From Pseudomonas viridiflava (GTDB lineage Bacteria; Pseudomonadota; Gammaproteobacteria; Pseudomonadales; Pseudomonadaceae), in assembly GCA_900596015.1 (NCBI GenBank), contig UVIF01000024.1, positions 124,001-188,000 of the forward strand: 64,000 nucleotides of DNA, read 5' to 3'. Below are positions 1-8,570 of the stretch, in pieces. Both the position numbers and the translations under genes were made by a program. The notes under the pieces were generated by a model. The model was not told the DNA's origin and did no database searches. It saw only the letters and a list, made by a program, of their open reading frames with translations. Numbering within the stretch: the stretch's first letter is position 1; the number at the start of each line of letters is the position of its first letter.

Positions 1-997
1 GTTCTGCGGTAGCTATGTCGAAGATTTCCCACTCATGCTCGACATTGGCCCGGATATAGTCGTTGTCCGGCGCCACGCTCAGCTGCCGGGCGCTGCTCGA
101 CACCAGCACCGCCGCCCGCAGCACCACCAAGGGCCATAACGCACGCAGCTCCGATTCCTCGAGCGGATTGACCCGATGATAGGCTGCCACTGCCGGCAAT
201 ACCGCGAACGGATCGCCATGGCCATGATGCAGCAGCGCAGCGCAGGTCGCCGCCAGGTCCGCCACCCGCCAGGTGTGCACCAGATCACCGAAGTCGATCA
301 GGCCCGCAAGCTGCCAGTGCAGGTCGGCATCACGCTGCCAGACACTGTTGTCATCGGTGATGTCCAGATGCACCGCCTGCAGCGGCAGATCGGCACTGAC
401 CGCACCCAGTCGACGCTGCGCCTGGAACGCCATTTCGACCACCCGGCCGCGCTGCCCCGGATCGCCAAGCGCCGGCAACAGATGATCAAGCAACTTATGC
501 GCATGTCGCGGGTCCCATTGCAGCGTGCGCGCAAGGCCAGGGTGTTGAAAGTCGAGCAAGGCGCGGTCTACCTCGCCGCACAGCTGACCGATGCGCGCGA
601 TCGCCACCGGCCCCAGATGCTTGAGGCGAGTCAGCGGCTGACCGTCCAGATAGCTCAACACGCGCATCTGCAGGCGCTGCTGGCCCAGGTGTACGGCAAG
701 GGTGTCGCGACCGTCGAGGGCAGCCAGTGCCTGTGGTACTGCAAGGCCGTGGCCGGCCAGATGTCGCATCGCCTCATGCTGGGCCGCGAGCGCCTGAGGG
801 GCCGCGTCGTCGTGACAGAACTTCAGCACCCAGCGATGCTGGGCGCTTTCCACGCGAAAATTGAGGTCTTGCTGGCTGCCCAGGCTGTGCAGCTGACCTT
901 GCAAGCCGTAATGCTCGAACAACAATGCCTGCGCCTGTTCGATACTCACCACGGGGTTGGGACGACTGGCGCGATGCACGAGCGTGTCGAGCGGCAT
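1..997 (-). CDS. Aminoglycoside phosphotransferase (APH)-fold kinase, 3' end off the window
   Basis: The reading frame starts at the ATG complementary to 995-997 and is open to the left edge, giving at least 332 residues with no stop. A GAGG ribosome site lies about 8 bases upstream. The translation begins MPLDTLVHRASRPNP and carries the APH/choline-kinase catalytic loop HLDITDDN (Brenner motif HxDxxxxN) followed by IDFGD, the metal-binding Asp. An N-lobe Lys is visible in WVLKFCHD. This fold phosphorylates small hydroxyl substrates such as hydroxylysine, homoserine or aminoglycosides. In Pseudomonas, similar domains occur alone or as the N-terminal part of about 1000-residue proteins that continue into M23-like and class III aminotransferase domains; the window cannot tell which. 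It is divergent from rfbB. The fold is firm; the substrate is unknown. Confidence 0.8.
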   Translation of the reverse strand, partial: MPLDTLVHRASRPNPVVSIEQAQALLFEHYGLQGQLHSLGSQQDLNFRVESAQHRWVLKFCHDDAAPQALAAQHEAMRHLAGHGLAVPQALAALDGRDTLAVHLGQQRLQMRVLSYLDGQPLTRLKHLGPVAIARIGQLCGEVDRALLDFQHPGLARTLQWDPRHAHKLLDHLLPALGDPGQRGRVVEMAFQAQRRLGAVSADLPLQAVHLDITDDNSVWQRDADLHWQLAGLIDFGDLVHTWRVADLAATCAALLHHGHGDPFAVLPAVAAYHRVNPLEESELRALWPLVVLRAAVLVSSSARQLSVAPDNDYIRANVEHEWEIFDIATAE

Positions 998-1264
998 GAA
1001 TGAAACCTCGATGGGCTGATTTGCAAGTACTGTAGCGGTTCGCCGCGCAGGATTTCCACCGTCGGCAACGCTACCGCTCGCGACACGATCGCGCAGCCAG
1101 GCTGCCGTTGAACCACGTCGCACCAGGCCTGTGTCGTCCACGAACAGGCCTGGCGCGGAACACCGTTGCACATTCGTTTGACAAACCGGGCTTGCACCGC
1201 CGCGCCCATCCACACAAGCTAGGCTGCAACGAATCATTGTCAGCTCAGGAAGAAGGCTTTCGAC
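998..1264. promoter_or_regulatory. Divergent intergenic region, kinase gene / rfbB
   Basis: These 267 bases separate two divergently transcribed genes, so they should hold promoters for both. The rfbB ribosome site AGGAAG lies at about 1249-1254. A TTGACA occurs at 1178-1183, but no convincing -10 box follows at 16-18 bases, so I do not call a specific promoter. No gene is seen here. Confidence 0.4.
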
Positions 1265-2347
1265 ATGCGCATTCTCATCACCGGCGGCGCCGGTTTCATT
1301 GGCTCGGCACTGGTGCGTCACCTGATCGCCAACACCGAGCACGAAGTACTCAACCTCGACAAGCTGACCTACGCCGGCAACCTCGAATCACTGGCGGAAA
1401 TCGCCAGCGACAGCCGTTACGAATTCGTCCAGGCCGACATTGCCGACCAGGCCGCGGTCAGCGCCGTGCTGGCGCGCTTCCAGCCCCACGCGATCATGCA
1501 CCTGGCGGCCGAATCCCACGTCGACCGCTCCATCGACGGGCCGGGCGAGTTCATCCAGACCAACGTGGTCGGCACCTACGCCCTGCTCGAAGCCACCCGT
1601 GGCTACTGGCAGCACCTCCCGGCGGCCGAACGCGAAGCCTTTCGCTTCCACCATATTTCCACCGACGAGGTCTACGGCGACCTGCATGGCGTGGACGACC
1701 TGTTCACTGAAACCACACCGTACGCACCAAGCTCGCCGTACTCGGCCAGCAAGGCGGCCTCCGACCACCTGGTGCGCGCCTGGCAGCGCACCTACGGCCT
1801 GCCCGTGCTGATCACCAACTGCTCGAACAACTACGGCCCGTATCACTTCCCGGAAAAACTCATTCCGCTGGTGATTCTCAATGCCCTGGCCGGCAAACCA
1901 CTGCCGGTGTATGGCAACGGCATGCAAGTGCGTGACTGGCTGTACGTCGAAGACCATGCCCGCGCCCTGTTCAAGGTCGTCACCGAAGGCGTGGTCGGCG
2001 AGACCTACAACATCGGCGGCCACAACGAACAGAAGAACATCGACGTGGTGCGCAGCATCTGCGGCCTGCTCGACGAACTGGCGCCACAGCGTCCGGACGG
2101 CGTGGCGCACTATGCCGACCTGATCACCTTCGTCAAGGACCGCCCGGGCCACGATGTGCGCTACGCCATCGACGCCAGCAAGATCGAGCGCGAACTGGGC
2201 TGGGTGCCGCAGGAAACCTTCCAGACCGGCCTGCGCAAGACCGTGCAGTGGTACCTGGACAATCTTCAATGGTGCCGTCGCGTACAGGACGGCAGTTATC
2301 AAGGTGAACGCCTGGGCTTCACCGAACCTAAGGATTTGATCGCATGA
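1265..2347 (+). CDS. rfbB: dTDP-glucose 4,6-dehydratase RfbB (RmlB)
   Basis: This enzyme converts dTDP-glucose to dTDP-4-keto-6-deoxyglucose, the second step of dTDP-L-rhamnose synthesis, in the cytoplasm. The 360-residue protein is full length for the family. It shows the Rossmann NAD motif GGAGFIG at residues 7-13, the active-site stretch TDEVYG at about 133-138 and the extended-SDR catalytic pair YxxxK at Y159/K163. The start has a good AGGAAG ribosome site. Its stop overlaps the rfbA start (ATGATG at 2344), so rfbBAC is a translationally coupled operon. The product supplies L-rhamnose for LPS core/O-antigen or rhamnolipid-type glycosylation. The reductase gene rfbD, which normally sits next to rfbB, is missing from this cluster. 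Confidence 0.96.
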   Translation: MRILITGGAGFIGSALVRHLIANTEHEVLNLDKLTYAGNLESLAEIASDSRYEFVQADIADQAAVSAVLARFQPHAIMHLAAESHVDRSIDGPGEFIQTNVVGTYALLEATRGYWQHLPAAEREAFRFHHISTDEVYGDLHGVDDLFTETTPYAPSSPYSASKAASDHLVRAWQRTYGLPVLITNCSNNYGPYHFPEKLIPLVILNALAGKPLPVYGNGMQVRDWLYVEDHARALFKVVTEGVVGETYNIGGHNEQKNIDVVRSICGLLDELAPQRPDGVAHYADLITFVKDRPGHDVRYAIDASKIERELGWVPQETFQTGLRKTVQWYLDNLQWCRRVQDGSYQGERLGFTEPKDLIA

Positions 2348-3219
2348 TGAAAGGTATCGTTCTGGCCGGGGGCTCCGGCACCCGCCTGCACCCCATTACC
2401 CTGGGTGTTTCCAAGCAACTGCTGCCCATCTACGACAAGCCGATGATCTACTACCCGATCTCGGTACTGATGCTGGCCGGCATTCGCGAGATCCTGCTGA
2501 TCTCCACCCCCCAGGACCTGCCACAATACCGCCAGTTGCTGGGCGACGGCAGCCAGTTCGGGATCAACATCCAGTTCGCCGAACAGCCAGCGCCGGACGG
2601 CCTTGCGCAGGCGTTCCTGATCGGTGAGGAATTCATCGGCGAAGACCCGGTGTGCCTGATCCTGGGCGACAACATCTTCCACGGCCAGCACTTCAGCGAC
2701 CAGCTCAAGCGTGCTTCGGCGCACCCGACCGGCGCCACCGTGTTCGGCTACTGGGTCAAGGATCCGGAGCGTTTCGGCGTGGTCGAGTTCGACCAGGACG
2801 GGCGCGCACTGTCCATCGAAGAGAAGCCGACCGAGCCCAAGTCCAGCTATGCGGTCACCGGCCTGTACTTCTACGACAACGACGTGGTGCGCATCGCCAA
2901 GGATGTCCAGCCATCGCCCCGTGGCGAACTGGAAATCACCGACGTCAACAACGCCTACCTGGAACGCGGCGACCTGCGCGTGGAACGCTTCGGTCGCGGC
3001 TTTGCCTGGCTCGACACCGGTACCCACGACAGCCTGCTCGATGCTTCGCAATACGTGCAGACCATCGAACACCGTCAGGGCCTGAAAGTGGCCTGCCTGG
3101 AAGAAATCGCCTACCAGAACCACTGGATCGACCGCGAGCAGCTGCTGGTACGTGCCAAGTACTTCGGCAAGACTGGCTACGGTCAGTACCTGTACTCGCT
3201 GGCCGGAGAAACCCGATGA
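2344..3219 (+). CDS. rfbA: Glucose-1-phosphate thymidylyltransferase RfbA (RmlA)
   Basis: This enzyme makes dTDP-glucose from glucose-1-phosphate and dTTP, the first and feedback-controlled step of the dTDP-rhamnose pathway. The 291-residue length is standard. The nucleotidyltransferase signature LAGGSGTRLHP is at residues 7-17, and the catalytic/metal region LGDNIFHG is in the middle of the protein. The gene overlaps the end of rfbB by four bases and its own stop overlaps the rfbC start (ATGA at 3216-3219), so all three are co-translated. RmlA-type enzymes are usually inhibited by dTDP-rhamnose; no transcriptional site is visible inside the operon. Confidence 0.96.
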   Translation: MMKGIVLAGGSGTRLHPITLGVSKQLLPIYDKPMIYYPISVLMLAGIREILLISTPQDLPQYRQLLGDGSQFGINIQFAEQPAPDGLAQAFLIGEEFIGEDPVCLILGDNIFHGQHFSDQLKRASAHPTGATVFGYWVKDPERFGVVEFDQDGRALSIEEKPTEPKSSYAVTGLYFYDNDVVRIAKDVQPSPRGELEITDVNNAYLERGDLRVERFGRGFAWLDTGTHDSLLDASQYVQTIEHRQGLKVACLEEIAYQNHWIDREQLLVRAKYFGKTGYGQYLYSLAGETR

Positions 3220-3761
3220 AAGTGATCGCTACCGACCTGCCCGATGTGCTGATCATCGAGCCGAAGGTTTTCGGTGACGAACGCGGCTTCTTCTACGAGA
3301 GCTTCAACGCCAAGGCCTTCCAGGAGGCCACCGGCGTGACGCTGCCGTTCGTCCAGGACAACCATTCGCGCTCCGCCCGCGGCGTGCTGCGCGGGCTGCA
3401 CTATCAGGTGCAGCATGCCCAGGGCAAGCTGGTTCGCGTGGTCACCGGGCAGGTGCTCGACGTGGCGGTGGACATCCGCCGCAGCTCGCCCAACTTCGGC
3501 AAGTGGGTGGCCGTCGAGCTGTCCGCGCAGAACAGCCGCCAGTTGTGGATTCCGCCTGGCTTCGCCCACGGTTTCGTGGTGCAGAGCGAGTACGCCGAGT
3601 TCCTCTACAAGACCACCGACTACTACGACCCGTCGTCCGAGCGCAGCATTGCCTGGGATGACGAGCAGTTGGCGATCGACTGGCAACTGGACGCAGCGCC
3701 ATCGCTGTCGGCCAAGGACCTGGCCGGCAAGCGCCTGGAAGAGGCCGACGTGTTCCCGTGA
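3216..3761 (+). CDS. rfbC: dTDP-4-dehydrorhamnose 3,5-epimerase RfbC (RmlC)
   Basis: This cupin-fold epimerase acts on the keto-sugar made by RfbB. The protein has 181 residues, the usual length. It shows the RmlC pattern: FFYESFN near the N-terminus, QDNHSRSARGVLRGLHYQ containing the catalytic His, then the conserved DVAVDIR and WIPPGFAHGF. The ATG at 3216 is fixed by the ATGA overlap with rfbA; a longer open frame running back into rfbA is not real. It is the last gene of the rfbBAC operon. The final reductase RfbD would have to be encoded elsewhere. Confidence 0.95.
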   Translation: MKVIATDLPDVLIIEPKVFGDERGFFYESFNAKAFQEATGVTLPFVQDNHSRSARGVLRGLHYQVQHAQGKLVRVVTGQVLDVAVDIRRSSPNFGKWVAVELSAQNSRQLWIPPGFAHGFVVQSEYAEFLYKTTDYYDPSSERSIAWDDEQLAIDWQLDAAPSLSAKDLAGKRLEEADVFP

Positions 3762-3853
3762 TCGGCCTGCGGTAACGTCGCGATGCATGTCGACCGTGCT
3801 TCGCGGCGTTTACGTGGCGCATAATACGCCGGTCAATCCCGGCGTGTTGTCCT

Positions 3854-5668
3854 ATGACCTCCAGACCCTCCATCACTCGCAGACCCCGCTGGCGCAGCCT
3901 GGCGATCCTGGCCCTGTGCCTGGCGCCGCTGTTGTGGCCACTGGAGCATCTGGCCGAGCGCTATTACAAAAGCGAACTGGTCAGCCAGAATCGGCAGACG
4001 CTGGACCTCTACGTCGCCAACCTGCTGGGCACCCTGCACCGCTACGAAACCCTGCCGCAGATCCTCGGTGACCTGCCAGCGCTGCGCGCCTTGCTGGCCG
4101 CTCCCCGCGACGCCCAGGCGATCCTCGACGCCAACCACCTGCTCAAGGACATCCGCGAACAGACCGGCGCCGAAGTCATGTACCTGCTGGACGCCGACGG
4201 CAATACCCTGGCCGCCTCCAACTGGGAACAGCGCGACAGCTTCGTCGGCCGCAACTTCGCTTTCCGACCCTATTACAGCGATGCCGTGGCCGGGCGCCTG
4301 GGGCGCTTCTTCGGGCTCGGCACCACCTCGGCCAAGCGCGGCTACTTCTTTGCCGCCGCCGTGCATGACCAGGACAAGGTCATTGGCGTTCTGGTGGTGA
4401 AGGTCGACCTCGACCACACCGAAACCCTGTGGGGCAAGACGCCTGAGCAGCTGCTGCTCACCGACCACAACGGCGTGGTCATCCTGACCTCGCGCCCCGA
4501 ATGGCGCTTCCGTGCCACGCGCCCGCTCAGCGACAGCGAGCGCCAGGCCATCGTCTCGATCCTGCCCTACCCCACCCGCGACCCACAGCCGCTGAACCTG
4601 GACCCCGACGCCTGGCTCACGCAAACGCGCACCATCGCCGAAACCGGCTGGAACGTCAGCATCCTCGCCCCCAAGACCTTGCTCGATCGGCCGGTGCGCA
4701 CCGTCGTCGCCGTGGGCGGAGCCTTGCTCCTGGCCTTGATGCTGCTGCTCGGCCTGATGATGCAGCGCCGCCGCCACTACCTCGAGCGCATCGAGTTCGA
4801 AGGGCGTACCCGCCACGAACTGGAAACCCGGGTGGTGGAACGCACCAGCGCGCTCGAAGGGCTCAACAGCAAGCTGCGCCAGGAAGTGCTCGAACGCGAG
4901 CAGGCCCAGCAGGAACTGGTGCGTGCCCAGGACGAACTGGTGCAGGCGGGCAAGCTGTCGGCGCTGGGCACCATGTCGGCCAGCATCAGCCACGAGCTCA
5001 ACCAGCCCCTGGCGGCCATTCGCAGCTACGCCGAGAACACCGAAGTGCTGCTCGACCACGAGCGCATCGAGGATGCGCGAGGCAACCTCAAGCTGATCAG
5101 CGAACTGACCGGGCGCATGGCCTCGATCATCGCCCACCTGCGCGCCTTCGCCCGACGCGACCGTCACGCCCTGGAAAGTGTCGCCCTGCAGCCAGCCCTC
5201 GACGATGCCCTGGCCCTGCTCGCCAAGCGCCGCCGGGCCATGGCCGTCGAGCTTATCCGCGACCTGCCCGATGCGCCGCTCTGGGTGCAGGCCGGCGAAA
5301 CCCGACTGCGCCAGGTGCTGGGCAACCTGCTAGCCAATGCCCTCGATGCCCTGACCGAAAAGGCCAACCCACGCTGCCTGTGGCTGAGCGCCGAACAAAC
5401 GGCCGACGGCGTCGAACTGCGCATCCGCGACAACGGTCCAGGTTTCACCAGCGAAGCCATGGCCCGCGCCCGCGAACCCTTCTTCACCACCAAGACGCGC
5501 ACGCAGGGACTTGGCCTGGGCCTGGCGATCTGCGATACGCTGATGCGCGCGCTGGGCGGCGAACTGCTGCTGTCCAACCATCCCCAAGGCGGTGCCCTGC
5601 TGATCCTGCGTTTGCGCGCCGGAGAGCCCGGCGTCAGCCTGCAAGCTCCCGAGGACCCATCGGCATGA
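3854..5668 (+). CDS. dctB: DctB-type C4-dicarboxylate sensor histidine kinase
   Basis: This is the membrane sensor of a two-component system; DctB proteins sense periplasmic C4-dicarboxylates and phosphorylate DctD. The protein has 604 residues. Transmembrane helix 1 is at about 17-31, a periplasmic tandem-PDC-like region at about 32-280 and helix 2 at about 281-302. A coiled-coil linker rich in Glu/Gln/Arg leads to the H-box SISHELNQPLAAI with phosphoacceptor H380. The N-box (NLLANALDAL) and G-boxes (DNGPGF, GLGLGL) form the ATPase domain. The ATG at 3854 lacks a strong ribosome site. The stop overlaps the dctD start (ATGA). In P. aeruginosa dctBD also follows the rml operon, which supports the name; the ligand is inferred. 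Confidence 0.88.
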   Translation: MTSRPSITRRPRWRSLAILALCLAPLLWPLEHLAERYYKSELVSQNRQTLDLYVANLLGTLHRYETLPQILGDLPALRALLAAPRDAQAILDANHLLKDIREQTGAEVMYLLDADGNTLAASNWEQRDSFVGRNFAFRPYYSDAVAGRLGRFFGLGTTSAKRGYFFAAAVHDQDKVIGVLVVKVDLDHTETLWGKTPEQLLLTDHNGVVILTSRPEWRFRATRPLSDSERQAIVSILPYPTRDPQPLNLDPDAWLTQTRTIAETGWNVSILAPKTLLDRPVRTVVAVGGALLLALMLLLGLMMQRRRHYLERIEFEGRTRHELETRVVERTSALEGLNSKLRQEVLEREQAQQELVRAQDELVQAGKLSALGTMSASISHELNQPLAAIRSYAENTEVLLDHERIEDARGNLKLISELTGRMASIIAHLRAFARRDRHALESVALQPALDDALALLAKRRRAMAVELIRDLPDAPLWVQAGETRLRQVLGNLLANALDALTEKANPRCLWLSAEQTADGVELRIRDNGPGFTSEAMARAREPFFTTKTRTQGLGLGLAICDTLMRALGGELLLSNHPQGGALLILRLRAGEPGVSLQAPEDPSA

Positions 5669-7047
5669 CCAGCGACAGCGCCATCGACAGCAAGATCCAG
5701 GTCGTGCTGATCGACGACGACCCCCATCTGCGCCAGGCCTTGAGCCAGACCCTGGACCTGGCCGGGCTGAAAGTGCTGGCCCTGGCCGACGCCCAGGGCC
5801 TGTCCGCGCGCATCGAGCGTGACTGGCCGGGTGTCGTGGTCAGCGACATCCGCATGCCGGGCATCGATGGCCTGCAATTGCTCGAACAACTGCATGCGCG
5901 CGACACCGAACTGCCGGTTCTGCTCATCACCGGGCATGGCGACGTCCCACTGGCCGTGCAGGCCATGCGCGCCGGTGCCTACGATTTCCTCGAAAAACCA
6001 TTCGCCAGCGATGCACTGCTCGACAGCGTGCGTCGCGGCCTGGCCGTGCGCCGACTGGTGCTGGACAACCGCAGCCTGCGCATGGCCCTCAGTGATCGTC
6101 AGCAGCTGAGCACGCGCCTGGTGGGCCAGTCGGCGCCCATGGCGCGTTTGCGCGAGCAGATCGGCGCCCTGGCCGGAACCAAGGCCGACGTGCTGATTCT
6201 GGGTGAAACCGGCGCCGGCAAGGAAGTGGTGGCGCGCGCCCTGCACGACCTGTCCAGCCGCCGCAGTGGTCCCTTCGTGGCGATCAACGCCGGCGCCCTC
6301 GCCGAATCAGTGGTGGAAAGCGAGTTGTTCGGCCATGAACCCGGCGCCTTCACCGGCGCGCAGAAACGCCGCATCGGCAAGTTCGAGTTCGCCAACGGCG
6401 GCACCTTGTTTCTCGACGAAATCGAAAGCATGAGCCTGGACGTACAGGTCAAGCTGCTGCGTCTGCTGCAGGAGCGCGTGGTCGAGCGCCTGGGTGGCAA
6501 CCAACAGATCCGCCTGGACATCCGGGTGATTGCCGCCACCAAGGAAGACCTGCGCCAGGCCGCCGACCAGGGACGCTTCCGCGCCGACCTGTATTACCGC
6601 CTCAATGTCGCCTCGCTGCGCATTCCGCCGTTGCGCGAGCGCGGCGAAGACGTGCTCGCGTTGTTCCAGTACTACGCCGACGCTGCCGCCGAGCGCCACG
6701 GGGTACTGGCCAACGAGCTGTCGGCGGCCCAGCGTGCATTGTTGTTGCGGCACAGCTGGCCGGGCAATGTGCGCGAGCTGCAGAACGCTGCCGAGCGCTT
6801 CGCCCTGGGCCTCGAACTGGCACTGGACAACGGCGAGCCGGGCCCGGTGGACATGGCGCGGACGGTCGCCGGCGGGCTCAGCGAACAGGTCGAGCATTTC
6901 GAACGCGCCTTGATCGCGGCCGAGATGAGCCGCTCGCACACCTCTGTGCGCAGCCTGGCCGAAGCCCTGGGCATTCCACGCAAGACCTTGCACGACAAGC
7001 TGCGCAAGCATGGCCTGAGCTTTGGCGGGGGCGATGAACCTGAGTGA
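5665..7047 (+). CDS. dctD: DctD-type sigma-54-dependent response regulator
   Basis: This NtrC-family activator is the partner of the upstream kinase. The 460-residue protein has a receiver domain at about 10-125 with the phosphorylated D61 (VVSDIRMPG). An AAA+ domain follows with Walker A GETGAGKE from residue 180, the sigma-54-contacting GAFTGA loop at 227-232 and the Walker B stretch GTLFLDEIE. The C-terminal Fis-type helix-turn-helix ends near SLAEALGIPRKTLHDKLRKHG. It would open sigma-54 promoters of dicarboxylate transporter genes (dctA, or dctPQM), none of which is in this window. The start is fixed by the ATGA overlap with dctB. It converges on cysQ with only 23 bases between stops and no obvious terminator. 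Confidence 0.93.
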   Translation: MTSDSAIDSKIQVVLIDDDPHLRQALSQTLDLAGLKVLALADAQGLSARIERDWPGVVVSDIRMPGIDGLQLLEQLHARDTELPVLLITGHGDVPLAVQAMRAGAYDFLEKPFASDALLDSVRRGLAVRRLVLDNRSLRMALSDRQQLSTRLVGQSAPMARLREQIGALAGTKADVLILGETGAGKEVVARALHDLSSRRSGPFVAINAGALAESVVESELFGHEPGAFTGAQKRRIGKFEFANGGTLFLDEIESMSLDVQVKLLRLLQERVVERLGGNQQIRLDIRVIAATKEDLRQAADQGRFRADLYYRLNVASLRIPPLRERGEDVLALFQYYADAAAERHGVLANELSAAQRALLLRHSWPGNVRELQNAAERFALGLELALDNGEPGPVDMARTVAGGLSEQVEHFERALIAAEMSRSHTSVRSLAEALGIPRKTLHDKLRKHGLSFGGGDEPE

Positions 7048-7070
7048 ATCCCAGGTTCTGCAGCGACCCT

Positions 7071-7916
7071 CTAGCGCCCACTCCCGGCCTGCGCCAGCGC
7101 CAGCGCCACCAGCGACTGGCGCCATGGCACATCCCTGGGCAGCGCCAGGAACGACGGATTGAGCAACGACTGGCGGGCAGGATAGACGAACGGCTGCCCG
7201 TCGATCTGCAGCACTTCGCCGCCAGCACCTTCGAGCACACCCTGGGCGGCAGCCGTGTCCCATTGCGAAGTCGGCGCCAGCCGTGGATAGCAATCGGCGG
7301 CGCCTTCGGCCAACAGGCAGAACTTCAGCGAACTGCCGACACTGACCAGATCCAGGGGACCTGCAACGGCGCCCAACCCGGCAAGCAGGTGCTCCTGCCC
7401 GGGGCTGGAATGCCGACGGCTGGCGACTACCCTGAACGCGCTGCCTGGCGCCGGCGCTCGGCGCACGCTGATCGGTTGCGCCGGCCGCTCGCCCACGGCG
7501 TGCCAGGCACCGAGCCCCGCACCGCCATAGTAGGCACTGCCCGTGGTTGGCACGGTGACCACGCCGAACACCACCTGACCACGTTCGATCAAGGCAATGT
7601 TGACGGTGAATTCCTCGCTGCCGTTGATGAATTCCTTGGTGCCGTCCAGTGGATCGACCAGCCACCAGCGGGTCCATTGCTCGCGCACGTCGAGCGCGAT
7701 GTCCGCATCTTCTTCGGACAGGATCGGGATATCCGGTGCCAACGCCTTCAACCCATCGACGATGACGTGATGCGCGGCGAGATCGGCCGCAGTGACCGGC
7801 GACTGGTCGGCCTTGGCCATGACCTGCACATCGGCCCGCCAGAACGGCAGGATCGCCGCGCCAGCCCGATGGGCCAGCGCTACCACTTCTGGCAACAGAC
7901 GTTCGAGATCGCTCAC
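7071..7916 (-). CDS. cysQ: 3'(2'),5'-bisphosphate nucleotidase CysQ
   Basis: CysQ hydrolyses 3'-phosphoadenosine 5'-phosphate (PAP) to AMP, removing the toxic by-product of sulfate assimilation. The protein has 281 residues of the inositol-monophosphatase superfamily. It shows the metal-binding motifs LSEED at about 66-70 and DPLDGTKEF at about 87-95, and the C-terminal motif WDTAAAQGVLEGAGG. The start overlaps the nudE stop by four bases (ATGA on the minus strand), so the two genes are co-translated, nudE first. This pairing is conserved in Pseudomonas and fits a role in nucleotide clean-up. Confidence 0.94.
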   Translation of the reverse strand: MSDLERLLPEVVALAHRAGAAILPFWRADVQVMAKADQSPVTAADLAAHHVIVDGLKALAPDIPILSEEDADIALDVREQWTRWWLVDPLDGTKEFINGSEEFTVNIALIERGQVVFGVVTVPTTGSAYYGGAGLGAWHAVGERPAQPISVRRAPAPGSAFRVVASRRHSSPGQEHLLAGLGAVAGPLDLVSVGSSLKFCLLAEGAADCYPRLAPTSQWDTAAAQGVLEGAGGEVLQIDGQPFVYPARQSLLNPSFLALPRDVPWRQSLVALALAQAGSGR

Positions 7917-8479
7917 AGGCTGAACACCCCACGCTGGATCAGCAGGTCGCGCGCCAGGTACAGGGCGGCCAGTGCGCGGCCTTCGGAGAACTGCGGATGC
8001 TGGGCCAAACTGGCCAGCTCGCGCAGGTTCACCCGCTCGACCCGCATCGGCTCCGGCTCGTCACCCTCGAGCTGCTCCTCGTACAGCCCTTGGGCCAGAA
8101 CCACTTGGATTTTCTGGCTCATGTAGCCGGGCGACAACGACAGCTCGGTCAGGTGCTCGAGCTGCCGGGCGCCGAATCCGGCCTCTTCCTTGAGCTCGCG
8201 ATCGGCTGCGGCCAGCACGTCTTCGCCCGGCTCGATCAGACCCTTGGGCAGCGACAGCTCATAGGCGTCGGTCCCTCCGCAATACTCTTCGACCAGCAGC
8301 GCATGCTCGGCATCGGCCATCGCCACGATCATCACCGCGCCATAGCCATTGCCACGCCCCACCAGACGCTCGTAGGTACGCTCGACGCCATTGGAGAAGC
8401 GCAACTGCACTTCTTCGACACGGAACAGGCGACTACTGGCGACGATTTCGCGGGCAAGGACTTCGGGTTTCTGGCGCAT
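7913..8479 (-). CDS. nudE: ADP compounds hydrolase NudE (Nudix family)
   Basis: NudE cleaves ADP-ribose, NADH and diadenosine polyphosphates. The protein has 188 residues from the ATG complementary to 8477-8479, chosen because AGGAG lies 8 bases upstream and family members start MRQKP-like; the open frame upstream (to 8626) has no homology and enters the divergent promoter region. The Nudix box reads GLIEPGEDVLAAADRELKEE followed by AGF, matching Gx5Ex7REUxEExGU exactly, so the catalytic Glu residues are intact. It is the first gene of the nudE-cysQ operon and is divergent from the HAD hydrolase at 8571. Confidence 0.93.
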   Translation of the reverse strand: MRQKPEVLAREIVASSRLFRVEEVQLRFSNGVERTYERLVGRGNGYGAVMIVAMADAEHALLVEEYCGGTDAYELSLPKGLIEPGEDVLAAADRELKEEAGFGARQLEHLTELSLSPGYMSQKIQVVLAQGLYEEQLEGDEPEPMRVERVNLRELASLAQHPQFSEGRALAALYLARDLLIQRGVFSL

Positions 8480-8570
8480 CGGGCAGCTCCTGGACGTGAA
8501 CGGGTTACTATACCGTGGCTTGGCCTGCGGCAGGCCACCCTTGATCCACCACTGCCCGAGAATCTTCGCT

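Noticed and set aside
1178..1183. TTGACA as the -35 box of rfbB
   Set aside because: No acceptable -10 hexamer at 16-18 bases spacing.
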